Assembly (NCBI RefSeq): GCF_008727875.1
Contig: NZ_VTWS01000007.1
Coordinates: forward strand, 1 to 64,000
Origin: Larkinella humicola
GTDB taxonomy: Bacteria; Bacteroidota; Bacteroidia; Cytophagales; Spirosomataceae
Direction: 5' to 3'
Length of the DNA stretch: 64,000 nucleotides
Part shown: one piece after another, positions 26,623 through 36,261 of the stretch
Position numbering within the stretch: position 1 is the first letter of the stretch
Layout of the letters: every line of letters begins with the position of its first letter
Program-made: the position numbers and the translations under genes
Notes under the pieces: generated by a model
Told to the model about the DNA's origin: nothing
Databases searched by the model: none
What the model saw: the letters and a program-made list of their open reading frames with translations, nothing else

Positions 26623-26693
26623 ACTTACACGCTGTTCATGGTGTCTTAAAAGTGGTACTGAATTTCGGATTGCAACGGGGTCGGCCGTCTGTG

Positions 26694-26827
26694 CTGATCG
26701 CGATTTGCAATCGCGATCCACTCTGTTTCGGATTTGTAATCCGAAATTAGCCCTGCTCGTTAGGGTCGTTAAAAAAACGGATTACAAATCCGGGACAGAA
26801 TGGATCGCGATTGCAAATCGCGATCAG
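26694..26827. repeat. Nested four-palindrome intergenic element
   Basis: Four palindromes in a row: arms GATCGCGATT (26696-26718), TTTCGGATT (26726-26746), CGGATT (26778-26792) and GATCGCGATT (26803-26825), each with a 3-base loop. The first two and the last two are in turn inverted copies of one another, with differences in the spacer, so the whole element of about 134 bp is a large inverted repeat ending in CTGATC and GATCAG. It lies between the PAP2 gene and the GH20 gene in an otherwise continuous operon. Confidence 0.9.
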
Positions 26828-26834
26828 CGGACGC

Positions 26835-28151
26835 CTATTTAATTTTCATTTTTTGAATAAAAAACCGTCCGATCTGCTTGCCCTGCGCCACGCCGTTTTC
26901 AATGGAATCCCGGAAGTGAATCCCGCCGTACAAACGGGAAACGGCGGCTTCGCTGGCGGCCTGTTCAAACGACCGGAACGATCGGGCCGGAATCCCAAAC
27001 TCCAGTTCTACCGTGTCGGTATAGGTAACCGGCCCACCGGCCAGCGTCGTCAAAACCGTGGCGATGGCTGCCGACATCACGCTGTGGCCACTGGTGTATT
27101 CCGGAAACGGGGGCGTTTGCAACATCGGTCGCCAATCCCGGTCAAGGTGCTGATTGATAAAGGTTTCCGGACGAATCCGGTTGCTGTGGTATTTTTCTTC
27201 CCAGCATGAGATAAACGCATCAGCCATCGTCAACCCCACCAGCGTGTGCCAGCGTACGGTTTCGGCCAGCGACAGGTTTCGCTGGAGGCAAACGATGCTG
27301 GTGATGCCCATCCAATGTCCACCCGGTGTGATTTTCTTGGTCCCGAAACTAACGTGGCCCTTCTGGTTCAGGAAAAAAGGATTGCAGTCCCAGAAATTGG
27401 CGATGTGCCGTTGCTGATCGGTGAGTGCGCGGGTGGTGTCGTATACTTCTTTCGCCAGTTGAAAAAACGGCGATCCGGTTTTTTCGTCGTACTTCACCAT
27501 CGGCAAAGGCCGGAACTGCGACGCACTATCGAGCAGAAAAGGGCGCAATCTGGGCCAATGGGGCTCATACGCTTCCGAGTAGGCCGGGGGCGTCGGTTGC
27601 CAGTAACCCGGTTCGTTCGTGGGCGTGAAACGCAGATAACCGCTCGTTTTGATGTAGCCATCCTGAGCCGCATACCGGACGAGTTTTTTTACCAGCGTGT
27701 CGGCGTAGGCCCGCGTGGCCTGAATACGGGCGTCCGTCAGCCGGAACCGGTTTTTGGCCTCTTTCACCAACGCCAGCCGGTCTTTTTCAAGCGTATAGCC
27801 CGACGGCAACAAATCCTCACCCATGCGCAGAAGGGCGTATAAACTACCAAACCGGGCGTCGATTTGGGCGTCCGGCTGTCCGGTAAATGCCGGATAACTG
27901 CGCAGCAAACCGCCAAAAGGGACATAGTTGGCCGGGCGTTTTTGCTGGTATAGCAGTTCGTAGGCAGCCAGGTTGGCATACGCGTAATACCGGGCCGATG
28001 CACAGGGGCCGGTGACGTCGTTGACCATGACATCGGTCAGTTTTTTCAAGGTTTTCGCGTAGGCAGCAGCTTCCGTTTCCACCACAGGCGGTTCGGCCCG
28101 GAGGGTAAGGCTGCAAGCCAGCAGCAACAGAAATAGGAGTCTTTTTTTCAT
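26835..28151 (-). CDS. PAP2/vanadium-dependent haloperoxidase-like protein, copy 1
   Basis: 438 residues from ATG 28151, two bases after the UnbV gene stop. A signal peptide (MKKRLLFLLLLACSLTLRA) directs export. The vanadate/phosphate site is complete: K-x6-RP in KYHSNRIRP (near 320), SGH in YTSGHSVMS (near 353), and R-x5-H in SRLYGGIHF (near 404). Either haloperoxidase or acid phosphatase chemistry could use these residues. Function in a PUL is unknown. A homologue (36741-38066) follows the second UnbV gene in the same order. Confidence 0.87.
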   Translation of the reverse strand: MKKRLLFLLLLACSLTLRAEPPVVETEAAAYAKTLKKLTDVMVNDVTGPCASARYYAYANLAAYELLYQQKRPANYVPFGGLLRSYPAFTGQPDAQIDARFGSLYALLRMGEDLLPSGYTLEKDRLALVKEAKNRFRLTDARIQATRAYADTLVKKLVRYAAQDGYIKTSGYLRFTPTNEPGYWQPTPPAYSEAYEPHWPRLRPFLLDSASQFRPLPMVKYDEKTGSPFFQLAKEVYDTTRALTDQQRHIANFWDCNPFFLNQKGHVSFGTKKITPGGHWMGITSIVCLQRNLSLAETVRWHTLVGLTMADAFISCWEEKYHSNRIRPETFINQHLDRDWRPMLQTPPFPEYTSGHSVMSAAIATVLTTLAGGPVTYTDTVELEFGIPARSFRSFEQAASEAAVSRLYGGIHFRDSIENGVAQGKQIGRFFIQKMKIK

Positions 28152-28153
28152 AC

Positions 28154-31100
28154 TCAACGGGTCTTTTGGTAAACCCGGATGCTGTCATTATTACGGCTAA
28201 ACAAGATGGTCAGGGTGTTATTCTGTTCCAGAGTGACGATGTCCCGCACGTCGCCCTCGACCCGAAAACCGGCTTTTGACTGCGGCACGTACGAAAACCG
28301 GAACGTTCCGTTGTTTTTAAACAGCGAACCGTAGTTGGCATCCATCTTGCCAATCTTGATGCGGGTATACGACTGGTTTCCTCCGACCAGCAAATCCTTC
28401 AACCCGTCGCCATCGTAGTCAACCAGTGCCAGGGCAAAAATGGGCGCAAACTGGGCTTCAATGGGCAGGTCGTGTTTGGCAAAGGTGCCGTCGCCCTTGT
28501 TTTCCAGGAGGATAGAACAGAACGTGGTCGCCTGAAGTGTGTCGGCCCGGGTCAGTTGTTCCGGCGTCAGGATCTCTTTCAGGGTGGCGTCGGCGAAGGA
28601 CTGATAGGTCGGAAATTTTCGGCGAAGCGGAAAAAGCTGGTTGAGAGCTTCATCGCGGCTCACCAACGGATACGAACGGCCCTGGTTGTAATAACACAGG
28701 AACGGGTCGATGGCTTCGTTCTGGTCAAAATCGCCGTATACCATCGTCACCGGCTCGGTTTCGGTCGGTTTCATCTGGCTGTTGCGGCCAAAATTGCCGA
28801 CCACCAGATCCAGATCGCCATCGTTGTCAAGGTCGGCGGTTTCGATGCGGTTCCACCAGCCGTTTGATTGAGTGATTGAGCGATTGAGTGAGTTAGTGAA
28901 TACCCTGCCGGATTCATTTTTTAGAATCGTAACGGGCAACCATTCACCGACGAGGACGAGGTCTTGCCAGCCATCTTGGTCAAGGTCCAGCGCGACGGCG
29001 TCGGTAACCAGACCGATTTTGGTTAGAAAGGGCGCAAGCTGAGCGGTTTGATCGGTAAAAATGCCTTTGCCATCGTTGATGAGGATGCGGCTGCTGGTGG
29101 GTTCGGGATACCGGCCCGGAATGACCCGGCCCCCTACGAACAAATCGAGGTCACCGTCTTTGTCAAAATCCAGGGAAACGACGCAGCCATCACTGATGGT
29201 TTCGTCGGGAAGTGCCCCGGTTTGCCGCGCAAAATTCCCTTTTCCGTCGTTTAGGTACAACCGGTCCTGCAACAGCAGATCGTCGGGCAAATAGGCAAAA
29301 CCACCACTGGCTACGTACAAGTCCGGATCGCCATCGCCGTCGGCATCGAAAAACAGCGCGTCCGTGTCTTCGTGCATTTTATCCGCATCGAAAGCGGATT
29401 GCGGACTTACTTGCCAGCTTCCATTCTTTTGCTGCAAAAGCAAGCTTCCCGGCTGGCCTTTCGCACCGGCGGCATACAAATCGACCAGACCGTCTCCGTT
29501 GACATCGGCCTTCGCCAGATGCGGCCCCTGAAATGATAACATATTGGGAATCAACAACTGCCGCTTGAAATCATTATAAGCGTCCTCCGTATGCCGGTAC
29601 GGGAGCGAATCTCTAAGAACTTCCGTAAAAACCGGTTTCTCCAAGACGGTTTTGGTCCAGTCGTATTTTCCCGCTGCGTCTTCCGGTTTCAAAACCAGCT
29701 TTTGGTTGGCCTTTACGCCCCGCAACACCTGCATGTGGTCGTTCGGCCAGACAATTCGCAGACTATCGACGGTCGTCGCTTTGCCCAAACCAAAATGCAG
29801 GGGCGTATACAGACCGGACTGAAAACCACGCGAGGTGTTAAACTCCTGATACTGCGTCATTCCCTGGCTATACACCCATACTTTCGCCCCGGCAGCGAGC
29901 GTCGCCGGACTGTTCCCGAGCTGAACCTGCACATAATGCTGCTCCGAAACCCGGCTGTCATTGCGGTAAATCGAGGGCGGAACGTTGATGTTGTTGGTGA
30001 TGATTTCCAGATCACCGTCGTTGTCCAGATCGGCATAAACCGCCCCGTTCGAAAGCGCTTTCTGGTCAAGTCCCCAGGCTTTTACCTTGTTTTCGAACGT
30101 TAACTGACCGGTATTCCGGAAAATGTAATGTTGGGTTGTGGTCGACGGCATTTGCCTGAGAATGTCCATCATGGCCGTCGAATCGCCCCGCGCAATCTTC
30201 AACTGCTGGTCGGCGTAGAACTTCATGAAGTCCATGTTGGTGTAATCCCGCAGGTAGCCGTTGGTGACGTACAGATCCTTCCAGCCGTCGTTGTCAAAAT
30301 CCGCAAATAGCGGACACCAGCTCCAGTCGGTATTGGAGATACCCGCCAGTTGCCCGATTTCGCTGAATTTGGGCACCAGAAAACCGTTCTCTTTTTGAAC
30401 GCCGGTGTGTAACTGCAACATATTCCGCATCAACTGGTGGTCAAATCCGTTGCGGAGCATGTTCTGGTAGCTTTCGTAATTCTCCGGGCCATAGAGCAGT
30501 TTTTGCCGCCTGTTGTCTTCGGGCAGCATATCGAGCGTAAAAATATCCGGCCAGCCGTCGTTGTTGATGTCCGTCACCTCGTTGCCCATTGAAAAGTAGC
30601 TCAAATGCCCGACCGACTTTTCCAGCGAATCGTAAAAGTGGCCCTTTCCGTCGTTGAGATAGAGGTAATCCTGTTCGATGTAGTCGTTGGAAACGTAAAT
30701 ATCGGGCCAGCCATCGAGGTTGATGTCCGCAATGGCAACGCCCAGTCCGAAACCGATCGGATTGCCTTTGATCCCGGCGGCTTCGCTGACATCCACGAAC
30801 GTCCCGTTATCGTTCCGCAGCAAGCGGTCGCCCGCAAACTCGTCGCGCATGGCTTTCACGGCAGCCGCATCGAACCGCTTGAAATCCTTGATGTTGTGGT
30901 TGAGCAGGAAACAGTCCAGATCGCCATCCTTGTCGTAATCAAAGAAAGCCGCCTGGGTGCTGTGGGTTGGCAAATCCAGCCCGTATTGGGCGGCCTGATC
31001 CGTGAACGCTAGGTTTTTATTGTTGATATACAGCCGGTTGCGCCGTTGTTCCGGTCGGCCGCTACCGGAGTAGCAGACGTAAATATCCAGCCAGCCATCG

Positions 31101-31483
31101 CGGTTGATATCAACCAGCGTCACCCCGGTTTTCCAGCCCAGCCCTTTGCCGATTCCCGCCGAAGACGAAATATCTTTGAACTTCAAACTACCCTGATTGA
31201 GGTACATCCGGTCGGCCACCATGTTCCCGGTGAAGTACAGATCCGGCAAACCGTCGTTGTTCAAATCACCGACCGCCACGCCCCCGCCGTTGTAGAAATA
31301 CTCGTAGGCCAGCACATTGTTTTTTTCGGTCTCGACCAGTTTGTTGACAAATTTTACACCGGTTTGCTGGGGATTGAGCAGGGTAAACTGGGCCAAAGCA
31401 GGTTGGGCGGTCAGCAGACCGACGAGGCAGCGTATCAGGCCGGAAAGCCGTCCGATGCGAAGAAAGTGTACGGTAGTAATCAT
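28154..31483 (-). CDS. FG-GAP/VCBS repeat protein with ASPIC/UnbV domain, copy 1
   Basis: 1109 residues with a signal peptide ending LAQ at residue 32. Long runs of VCBS/FG-GAP propeller blades with calcium-binding motifs, for example DLNNDGLPDLYF near 77 and DYDKDGDLDCFLL near 195, flank an ASPIC/UnbV domain near 515-600 (GLGKATTVDSLRIVWPN). Extracellular or periplasmic; no enzymatic motif. Near residue 860 a degenerate octamer DNA repeat (28864-28901) has become coding sequence without breaking the frame. It follows the SusD gene after a terminator-like hairpin and runs directly into the PAP2 gene. Confidence 0.9.
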   Translation of the reverse strand: MITTVHFLRIGRLSGLIRCLVGLLTAQPALAQFTLLNPQQTGVKFVNKLVETEKNNVLAYEYFYNGGGVAVGDLNNDGLPDLYFTGNMVADRMYLNQGSLKFKDISSSAGIGKGLGWKTGVTLVDINRDGWLDIYVCYSGSGRPEQRRNRLYINNKNLAFTDQAAQYGLDLPTHSTQAAFFDYDKDGDLDCFLLNHNIKDFKRFDAAAVKAMRDEFAGDRLLRNDNGTFVDVSEAAGIKGNPIGFGLGVAIADINLDGWPDIYVSNDYIEQDYLYLNDGKGHFYDSLEKSVGHLSYFSMGNEVTDINNDGWPDIFTLDMLPEDNRRQKLLYGPENYESYQNMLRNGFDHQLMRNMLQLHTGVQKENGFLVPKFSEIGQLAGISNTDWSWCPLFADFDNDGWKDLYVTNGYLRDYTNMDFMKFYADQQLKIARGDSTAMMDILRQMPSTTTQHYIFRNTGQLTFENKVKAWGLDQKALSNGAVYADLDNDGDLEIITNNINVPPSIYRNDSRVSEQHYVQVQLGNSPATLAAGAKVWVYSQGMTQYQEFNTSRGFQSGLYTPLHFGLGKATTVDSLRIVWPNDHMQVLRGVKANQKLVLKPEDAAGKYDWTKTVLEKPVFTEVLRDSLPYRHTEDAYNDFKRQLLIPNMLSFQGPHLAKADVNGDGLVDLYAAGAKGQPGSLLLQQKNGSWQVSPQSAFDADKMHEDTDALFFDADGDGDPDLYVASGGFAYLPDDLLLQDRLYLNDGKGNFARQTGALPDETISDGCVVSLDFDKDGDLDLFVGGRVIPGRYPEPTSSRILINDGKGIFTDQTAQLAPFLTKIGLVTDAVALDLDQDGWQDLVLVGEWLPVTILKNESGRVFTNSLNRSITQSNGWWNRIETADLDNDGDLDLVVGNFGRNSQMKPTETEPVTMVYGDFDQNEAIDPFLCYYNQGRSYPLVSRDEALNQLFPLRRKFPTYQSFADATLKEILTPEQLTRADTLQATTFCSILLENKGDGTFAKHDLPIEAQFAPIFALALVDYDGDGLKDLLVGGNQSYTRIKIGKMDANYGSLFKNNGTFRFSYVPQSKAGFRVEGDVRDIVTLEQNNTLTILFSRNNDSIRVYQKTR
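28861..28901. repeat. Octamer repeat inside the UnbV gene
   Basis: Plus strand shows consecutive octamers GATTGAGT, GATTGAGC, GATTGAGT and GAGTTAGT, then GAAT. The same T, C, T pattern of last bases occurs at 54959-54985. The coded residues (NSLNRSITQSN on the minus strand) have no match in the paralogous protein. Confidence 0.8.
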
Positions 31484-31490
31484 TAAAAAG

Positions 31491-31539
31491 ACTTACGGGT
31501 TAACAAGCCCACATAGCGACAGCCTATTAACCCGTAAGT
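31491..31539 (-). terminator. Hairpin terminator after SusD copy 1
   Basis: 13-bp perfect arms ACTTACGGGTTAA and TTAACCCGTAAGT with a 23-base loop, followed on the minus strand by CTTTTT, between the SusD stop (31560) and the UnbV start (31483). May allow partial read-through to the UnbV gene. Confidence 0.75.
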
Positions 31540-31559
31540 TACGAAATTATACAAGTTAC

Positions 31560-33143
31560 TTATTGTTTATCCCACCAGATCCGGGTCGTAAACAGATCGG
31601 GGCCCTGCACCGCAATGGCCGCGTTGTACTGAGCCGCGTTCCGGCTGGCTTCCGACGATGGATACCGCAACCGGCGCATGATGGTACCACCGGTTTCGTT
31701 GCCCGCGTAGTTGGTCGGGGTCAAAACCGGGTAGCCCGTCCGACGCCAGTTGGCGTAAGCTTCGTACGAATTCAGGAAGTTAACCGCCCAGTATTGCGTG
31801 CCGATTTGCTCCATTTGTTGTGCCGTCGTACCGGTTGCCAGATACGGATGCGCCGTCAGGTAAGCCGTGATGGAAGCCGCCGGAATGGTTCCGCCGTACA
31901 ACGACATCATGCTCATGGCCGCTGTCACGCCTTTGTTGTAGTGTGCAGCCGCCTGACCGTCACCCCAGCCGCGAAGGGCTGCTTCTGCCAATAGGTATTC
32001 CACTTCGGCATAGCTCTGGAAAACCGTCGGGGCCGAGTTGCTCGCGATTTTGTTCAGGTTGGCTTCCGAATACGTCGCCATCGACTGGTCGGTCCAGGTT
32101 GGAATAAGCGTTTTGATCGTCGTCACGTCATACCCGTTTGGCAAGCCTTTCTGTACAGCCGGGGCCGATGCGGTGGCTTCTTTGGTCGGGTCAGCATTTC
32201 CCTCCCACAAGGTTGCGATAAACGGCAGACGCGGGTCGTTGTTGTTTTTCAGGAAGTTAACAAACGTCTGGCTGAGTTTGCTGTTGGCATTGCCTTTCAG
32301 GTTGGCCGCGTCGTATTCCTGCGTTTTCAGCGTGTTGCTGTCCAGGTTCCGTTTGTTGTCGTCGCCCTCGGCATGGTTCACTTTGGCAATGTCGTCATTG
32401 CTCTGCATCACGCCCCCGGCAATCGCTTTTTTCACATAGGTTTCCGCTTTGGCCGGGTCCACTTTCGTGAGCCGCATGCCCAACCGGAGCATCAACGAAT
32501 AGGCAAACTTCTTCCATTTGGTCAGATCCCCCGCGAAGATGATATCGCCCGCACCGTAGCCGGTTTTGGTGGCATCGAGGGCCGGAGCCGCCAGATCCAG
32601 TTCATTGAGCATATCGGCATAAATGTCGGCCTGCTTGTCGTATTTCGGTGAGTACGTATTGTTCAGATACCCTTTTGCGGCTTCGGAATACGGAATGTCG
32701 CCGTACAGATCCGTTACGCGGTGGTAGGCAAACACCCGGAAAATCCGGGCCACGTTGTAGAGGTTCGACTGCGCCGGATCGTCTTTCGTCAGGGCAATGA
32801 TCTGTTCCAGTTCCTTGATGTGCGAACCGTAGGCCGTCTCGAAAAACGCATCGGAATACGGACCGTTGTACAGGTACTTATCTCCCGACCAGTAGGTGTT
32901 CAGGGCGGCAAAATGCTGGATGATAGCACCGGCATAAATCAGATTTCCCCGGTGGTTTTCGTAACCTGTTCCGGCGGTTTTCACCACACTGTAAGAAAAC
33001 AGGTTGGGAATCACCGGCGTTGTGAGGGCGTTCGGGTTGGTGTTGAGTTCCTCAAACCCGTTGTCGCAAGAGGAAAACAGGAGACTGGCGCTCAGGAGAC
33101 TCGTCAGGATCGGCAGTCGTCTTCTTTTTATTGTTTGTAACAT
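31560..33143 (-). CDS. SusD/RagB-like glycan-binding lipoprotein, copy 1
   Basis: 527 residues. Lipobox cysteine at residue 26 (LLFSSC), followed by DNGFEELNTNPN. The SusD-like (SusD-like_2) helical repeats include RVTDLYGDIPYSEA near 130 and KKFAYSLMLRLGMRLTKVDP near 200. Expected to sit on the outer surface over the SusC channel. It lies 28 bases downstream of the SusC gene in the same orientation. Confidence 0.95.
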   Translation of the reverse strand: MLQTIKRRRLPILTSLLSASLLFSSCDNGFEELNTNPNALTTPVIPNLFSYSVVKTAGTGYENHRGNLIYAGAIIQHFAALNTYWSGDKYLYNGPYSDAFFETAYGSHIKELEQIIALTKDDPAQSNLYNVARIFRVFAYHRVTDLYGDIPYSEAAKGYLNNTYSPKYDKQADIYADMLNELDLAAPALDATKTGYGAGDIIFAGDLTKWKKFAYSLMLRLGMRLTKVDPAKAETYVKKAIAGGVMQSNDDIAKVNHAEGDDNKRNLDSNTLKTQEYDAANLKGNANSKLSQTFVNFLKNNNDPRLPFIATLWEGNADPTKEATASAPAVQKGLPNGYDVTTIKTLIPTWTDQSMATYSEANLNKIASNSAPTVFQSYAEVEYLLAEAALRGWGDGQAAAHYNKGVTAAMSMMSLYGGTIPAASITAYLTAHPYLATGTTAQQMEQIGTQYWAVNFLNSYEAYANWRRTGYPVLTPTNYAGNETGGTIMRRLRYPSSEASRNAAQYNAAIAVQGPDLFTTRIWWDKQ

Positions 33144-33171
33144 GATGCTGTAGTGTTAAGATCAGTAGTTC

Positions 33172-36100
33172 CTAGAAACGAACCATCAGGTTCAGACCAA
33201 AGCTGCGGGCCGGTGGTACGCCGAACATTTCGAGTCCCTGTGCATTTCCGCTGTTGTAGGTCGATTCCGGATCGACATTTGGCACTTTGCTGTACAATAA
33301 CAGCAGGTTCCGGGCGACGAACGACAAGCTAACCGACTGAATGGGCGTTTTTGCCAGGAACGACTTCGGCAGGGTGTAGCCAAACGTCAACTGGCGCAGT
33401 TTGGCGAAATCCGAGCTATAGATGAACTGGTCGGTGATCGTCGTCAGACCGCTGTAGTAGTCCTGAACGTCTTTGCCCGCAAACGTTTTCGTGAACGCAT
33501 CGCCGGTCGGCGAAACACCGGTTACGGTCAAACCGCCTTCACGGCCCACCAGCGTTTCTTTGGCCAGGCCTCTGGCGTAGGCGAAATAGTTGGTCGCACT
33601 GTACAGTTTGGCCCCAAATTTCGCATCGATCAGGAAGCTCATCGAGAAGTTCCGGTAGCTGAAGGTGTTGGTCAACCCCATCGTCAACGGCGGCACACCA
33701 CGACCCAGCATCGTAAATTCGCTGCGCATCGGAACGCCGGTAGCCGTGTTATAAACCGTGTTGCCATTGGCATCTTTCAGGGCTCTATACCCCGCCAGCA
33801 TCCCATAAGGCTCACCCTCAAAGTGATAGACGTACGCACTTTGTGTCCGCGACTGGTCAAGTTCCAGGCGTTTCAGACCATCGGCGATTTTTACGACTTT
33901 GTTATCGTTATACGCCATGTTGTAGGCCACATTCCACGTCAGACCGCTGGCCGCTTTAACGGGCGTACCGGTCAGCAACACTTCAATCCCTTTGTTCACG
34001 ACTTCACCCACGTTCAGCAACACGTTGCCGTAGCCGGAAGCCGATGAAGTTGACGCCGTCACCGGATCATTTTTCGTCACCCGGTTATAATACGTCAGGT
34101 CAAGTCCCAGTTTGTTGTTGAACAGCTTGGTTTCCAGACCAATTTCCGTGGTCGTCGAGGTGTTGGGCTGCAACAGGGCGTTCGGAATGGTTCCGCCGTT
34201 GATGCGCATCAGCGGGACGCTGCCCACGTAGGAGTTACCTTCCAGGGCGTAGGTCAGGTTCAGGGCGTATGGGTTCGGATAACCACCCCCTACCTGCGCC
34301 AGCGAAGCGCGGATTTTCCCGTAATTCAGCCAGTTGCCTTTGTTGGGCAGCACGTCGGAGAACACGAAGCTCAAACCGGCCGACGGATAGAACAGGCTAT
34401 TGTTGGCCTTCGCCAGCGTCGAGAACCAGTCCTGGCGACCGGTCAGGGTCAGGAACAGCACATTCTGGTAACCCACATCCGCCGAAGCAAACAGGGAGTT
34501 GATACCAAAACCGCTGTAGCCGTAGCCCGACGATTTGTTGATCGTGTTGTCGAGGAAGTAGTTGAAAGGCACGTTGAACTGGCTGCCGTTGTAGCTCATT
34601 TCCTCCGTCGAGCGACGCATCCGGTTTCCACCCGCCAGGGCATTGACCGAGAAAGCCCCGAACTCTTTGTTAAACCCAAGCAGCACTTCGGCGTTGGTTT
34701 CCTGAATCTGCACCTGACGACGGTTCATGCTCCCAAGCGTCGAATAGGCCAAACCGGTCGGTTCGATGCTCAGGTATTTCATCATGTTGTTGTCGGTACC
34801 CACCCGGCCCCGGATGTAGAGGAAGTCGGTGATGTTGTAGCGCATCGAAAACGATCCCAGGAAGCGGTTCCGAATGTCTTCGTTTTTCACTTTGTTCACC
34901 ACGAAATACGGGTTCTGTGCATACACGCTGCTGTTCCAGAGAGCCTCATATCCACGGGAATCGTAACCCGGATCCAGCGAACGGATGTCGACCGTATTGG
35001 CAATCATCTGCACCCCGTAGTTCGGGTTTTTGGGCGTATCCGACAGGAAGGTCCGGTTGGTTCCGGTTTCAATGTTGTACTGAGCAACGCCTTCGAAAAG
35101 CACTTTTTTCGACAGGTTGGCATTGGCGCTGAGGTTGAACGACTTCCGGTTGAACCCGGAGTTTGGAATGCTGCTTTTCGAGTCGAGGTTCGAGGCAGAG
35201 AAACGGAAGCTGGCGGCTTCGTTTCCACCGGCCACCGCCACGGTGTTGGTGAAGGTGCTACCGGCGTTGTAGAAATTCTTGACGTTATCTTTCTGGGCTG
35301 AATACGGCCGGGTTACGCCGTCGAACTGAATCACCGGCGAACCGTCGATCCGGGCACCCCACGATTGCGCTCCCGTGTTGATGGCTTCCTGCTGGGTCAG
35401 GGGTTTGGCCTGCCGGATTCCCTGCCCGTAGTCATACTGCCAGTCGGTCAACGTAAAGGGACGATCGCTGGTGTAGGTTCCGTTGTATTCGACCCCGATT
35501 CCTTTCTGGCCTTTCCCGGTTTTGGTCGTGATCAGAATGACCCCGTTCGAAGCGCGTGAACCGTAGAGAGCCGCAGCCGTTCCCCCTTTCAACACCGAAA
35601 TGGTTTCGATGTCGTCCGGGTTAATGCTGTTCAAACCGTCGCCCGTGTCCGTTCCGCCCCACATTCCGGCCGAGTTGACGTTCGTGTTGTCGATGGGCAC
35701 CCCGTTGACAACGTACAGGGGCTGGTTGTTACCACTCAGCGAACCGTTCCCCCGGATAATGACCCGGCTCGATCCGCCCGGTCCCGTTGCCGTTGCGGTT
35801 GCGTTCACCCCGGCGACTTTCCCCGACAAGGCGTTGCCAAGGTTGATTTCGCGGGCCTGCGTAAAATCCGATCCTTTCACTTCCGTCACCGAATAACCCA
35901 GGGCTTTTTTGTCTTTGGCGATCCCCAACGCCGTTACGACGACCTCCTCCAGCGTCTTGTCATCTTCAACCAGCGCGACATCGATGGTCGTCTGGTCGCC
36001 CACGGTAATGTTCTGGGCCACAAACCCGAGTGACTGAATTACCAGCACACTACCTTTGCCGACGCTGATGGAATACCGGCCGTCGGAATCCGTGATCGTT

Positions 36101-36261
36101 CCTTTGTTCGTTCCTTTAATCAAAACGTTGGCACCTGGAATGGCGCTCTGGCTCGCATCCGTCACTTTTCCCTGTACGTTCAGGAGTTGCGCCCACGACA
36201 CGCTGCAACTCACGAGCAGAACGAAAAAAAGGAGAGTAAACCGCTCTTTACATAGCTTCAT
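33172..36261 (-). CDS. SusC/RagA-like TonB-dependent outer-membrane transporter, copy 1
   Basis: 1029 residues, signal peptide 1-24. Carboxypeptidase-regulatory-like domain about 27-105 (QGKVTDASQSAIPGANVLIKG), then a TonB plug (KTLEEVVVTALGIAKDKKALGYSV; GVILITTKTGKG near 245) and the barrel to the C-terminal F. No N-terminal STN domain, so it is not of the sigma/anti-sigma-signalling type. Imports oligosaccharides or similar with SusD. Located at the head of the fucosidase/hexosaminidase PUL. Confidence 0.97.
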   Translation of the reverse strand: MKLCKERFTLLFFVLLVSCSVSWAQLLNVQGKVTDASQSAIPGANVLIKGTNKGTITDSDGRYSISVGKGSVLVIQSLGFVAQNITVGDQTTIDVALVEDDKTLEEVVVTALGIAKDKKALGYSVTEVKGSDFTQAREINLGNALSGKVAGVNATATATGPGGSSRVIIRGNGSLSGNNQPLYVVNGVPIDNTNVNSAGMWGGTDTGDGLNSINPDDIETISVLKGGTAAALYGSRASNGVILITTKTGKGQKGIGVEYNGTYTSDRPFTLTDWQYDYGQGIRQAKPLTQQEAINTGAQSWGARIDGSPVIQFDGVTRPYSAQKDNVKNFYNAGSTFTNTVAVAGGNEAASFRFSASNLDSKSSIPNSGFNRKSFNLSANANLSKKVLFEGVAQYNIETGTNRTFLSDTPKNPNYGVQMIANTVDIRSLDPGYDSRGYEALWNSSVYAQNPYFVVNKVKNEDIRNRFLGSFSMRYNITDFLYIRGRVGTDNNMMKYLSIEPTGLAYSTLGSMNRRQVQIQETNAEVLLGFNKEFGAFSVNALAGGNRMRRSTEEMSYNGSQFNVPFNYFLDNTINKSSGYGYSGFGINSLFASADVGYQNVLFLTLTGRQDWFSTLAKANNSLFYPSAGLSFVFSDVLPNKGNWLNYGKIRASLAQVGGGYPNPYALNLTYALEGNSYVGSVPLMRINGGTIPNALLQPNTSTTTEIGLETKLFNNKLGLDLTYYNRVTKNDPVTASTSSASGYGNVLLNVGEVVNKGIEVLLTGTPVKAASGLTWNVAYNMAYNDNKVVKIADGLKRLELDQSRTQSAYVYHFEGEPYGMLAGYRALKDANGNTVYNTATGVPMRSEFTMLGRGVPPLTMGLTNTFSYRNFSMSFLIDAKFGAKLYSATNYFAYARGLAKETLVGREGGLTVTGVSPTGDAFTKTFAGKDVQDYYSGLTTITDQFIYSSDFAKLRQLTFGYTLPKSFLAKTPIQSVSLSFVARNLLLLYSKVPNVDPESTYNSGNAQGLEMFGVPPARSFGLNLMVRF

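Noticed and set aside
26623-26721. N-terminal extension of the GH20 protein (33 residues)
   Set aside because: Coded partly by the palindromic element and followed by a normal start and signal peptide at 26622.
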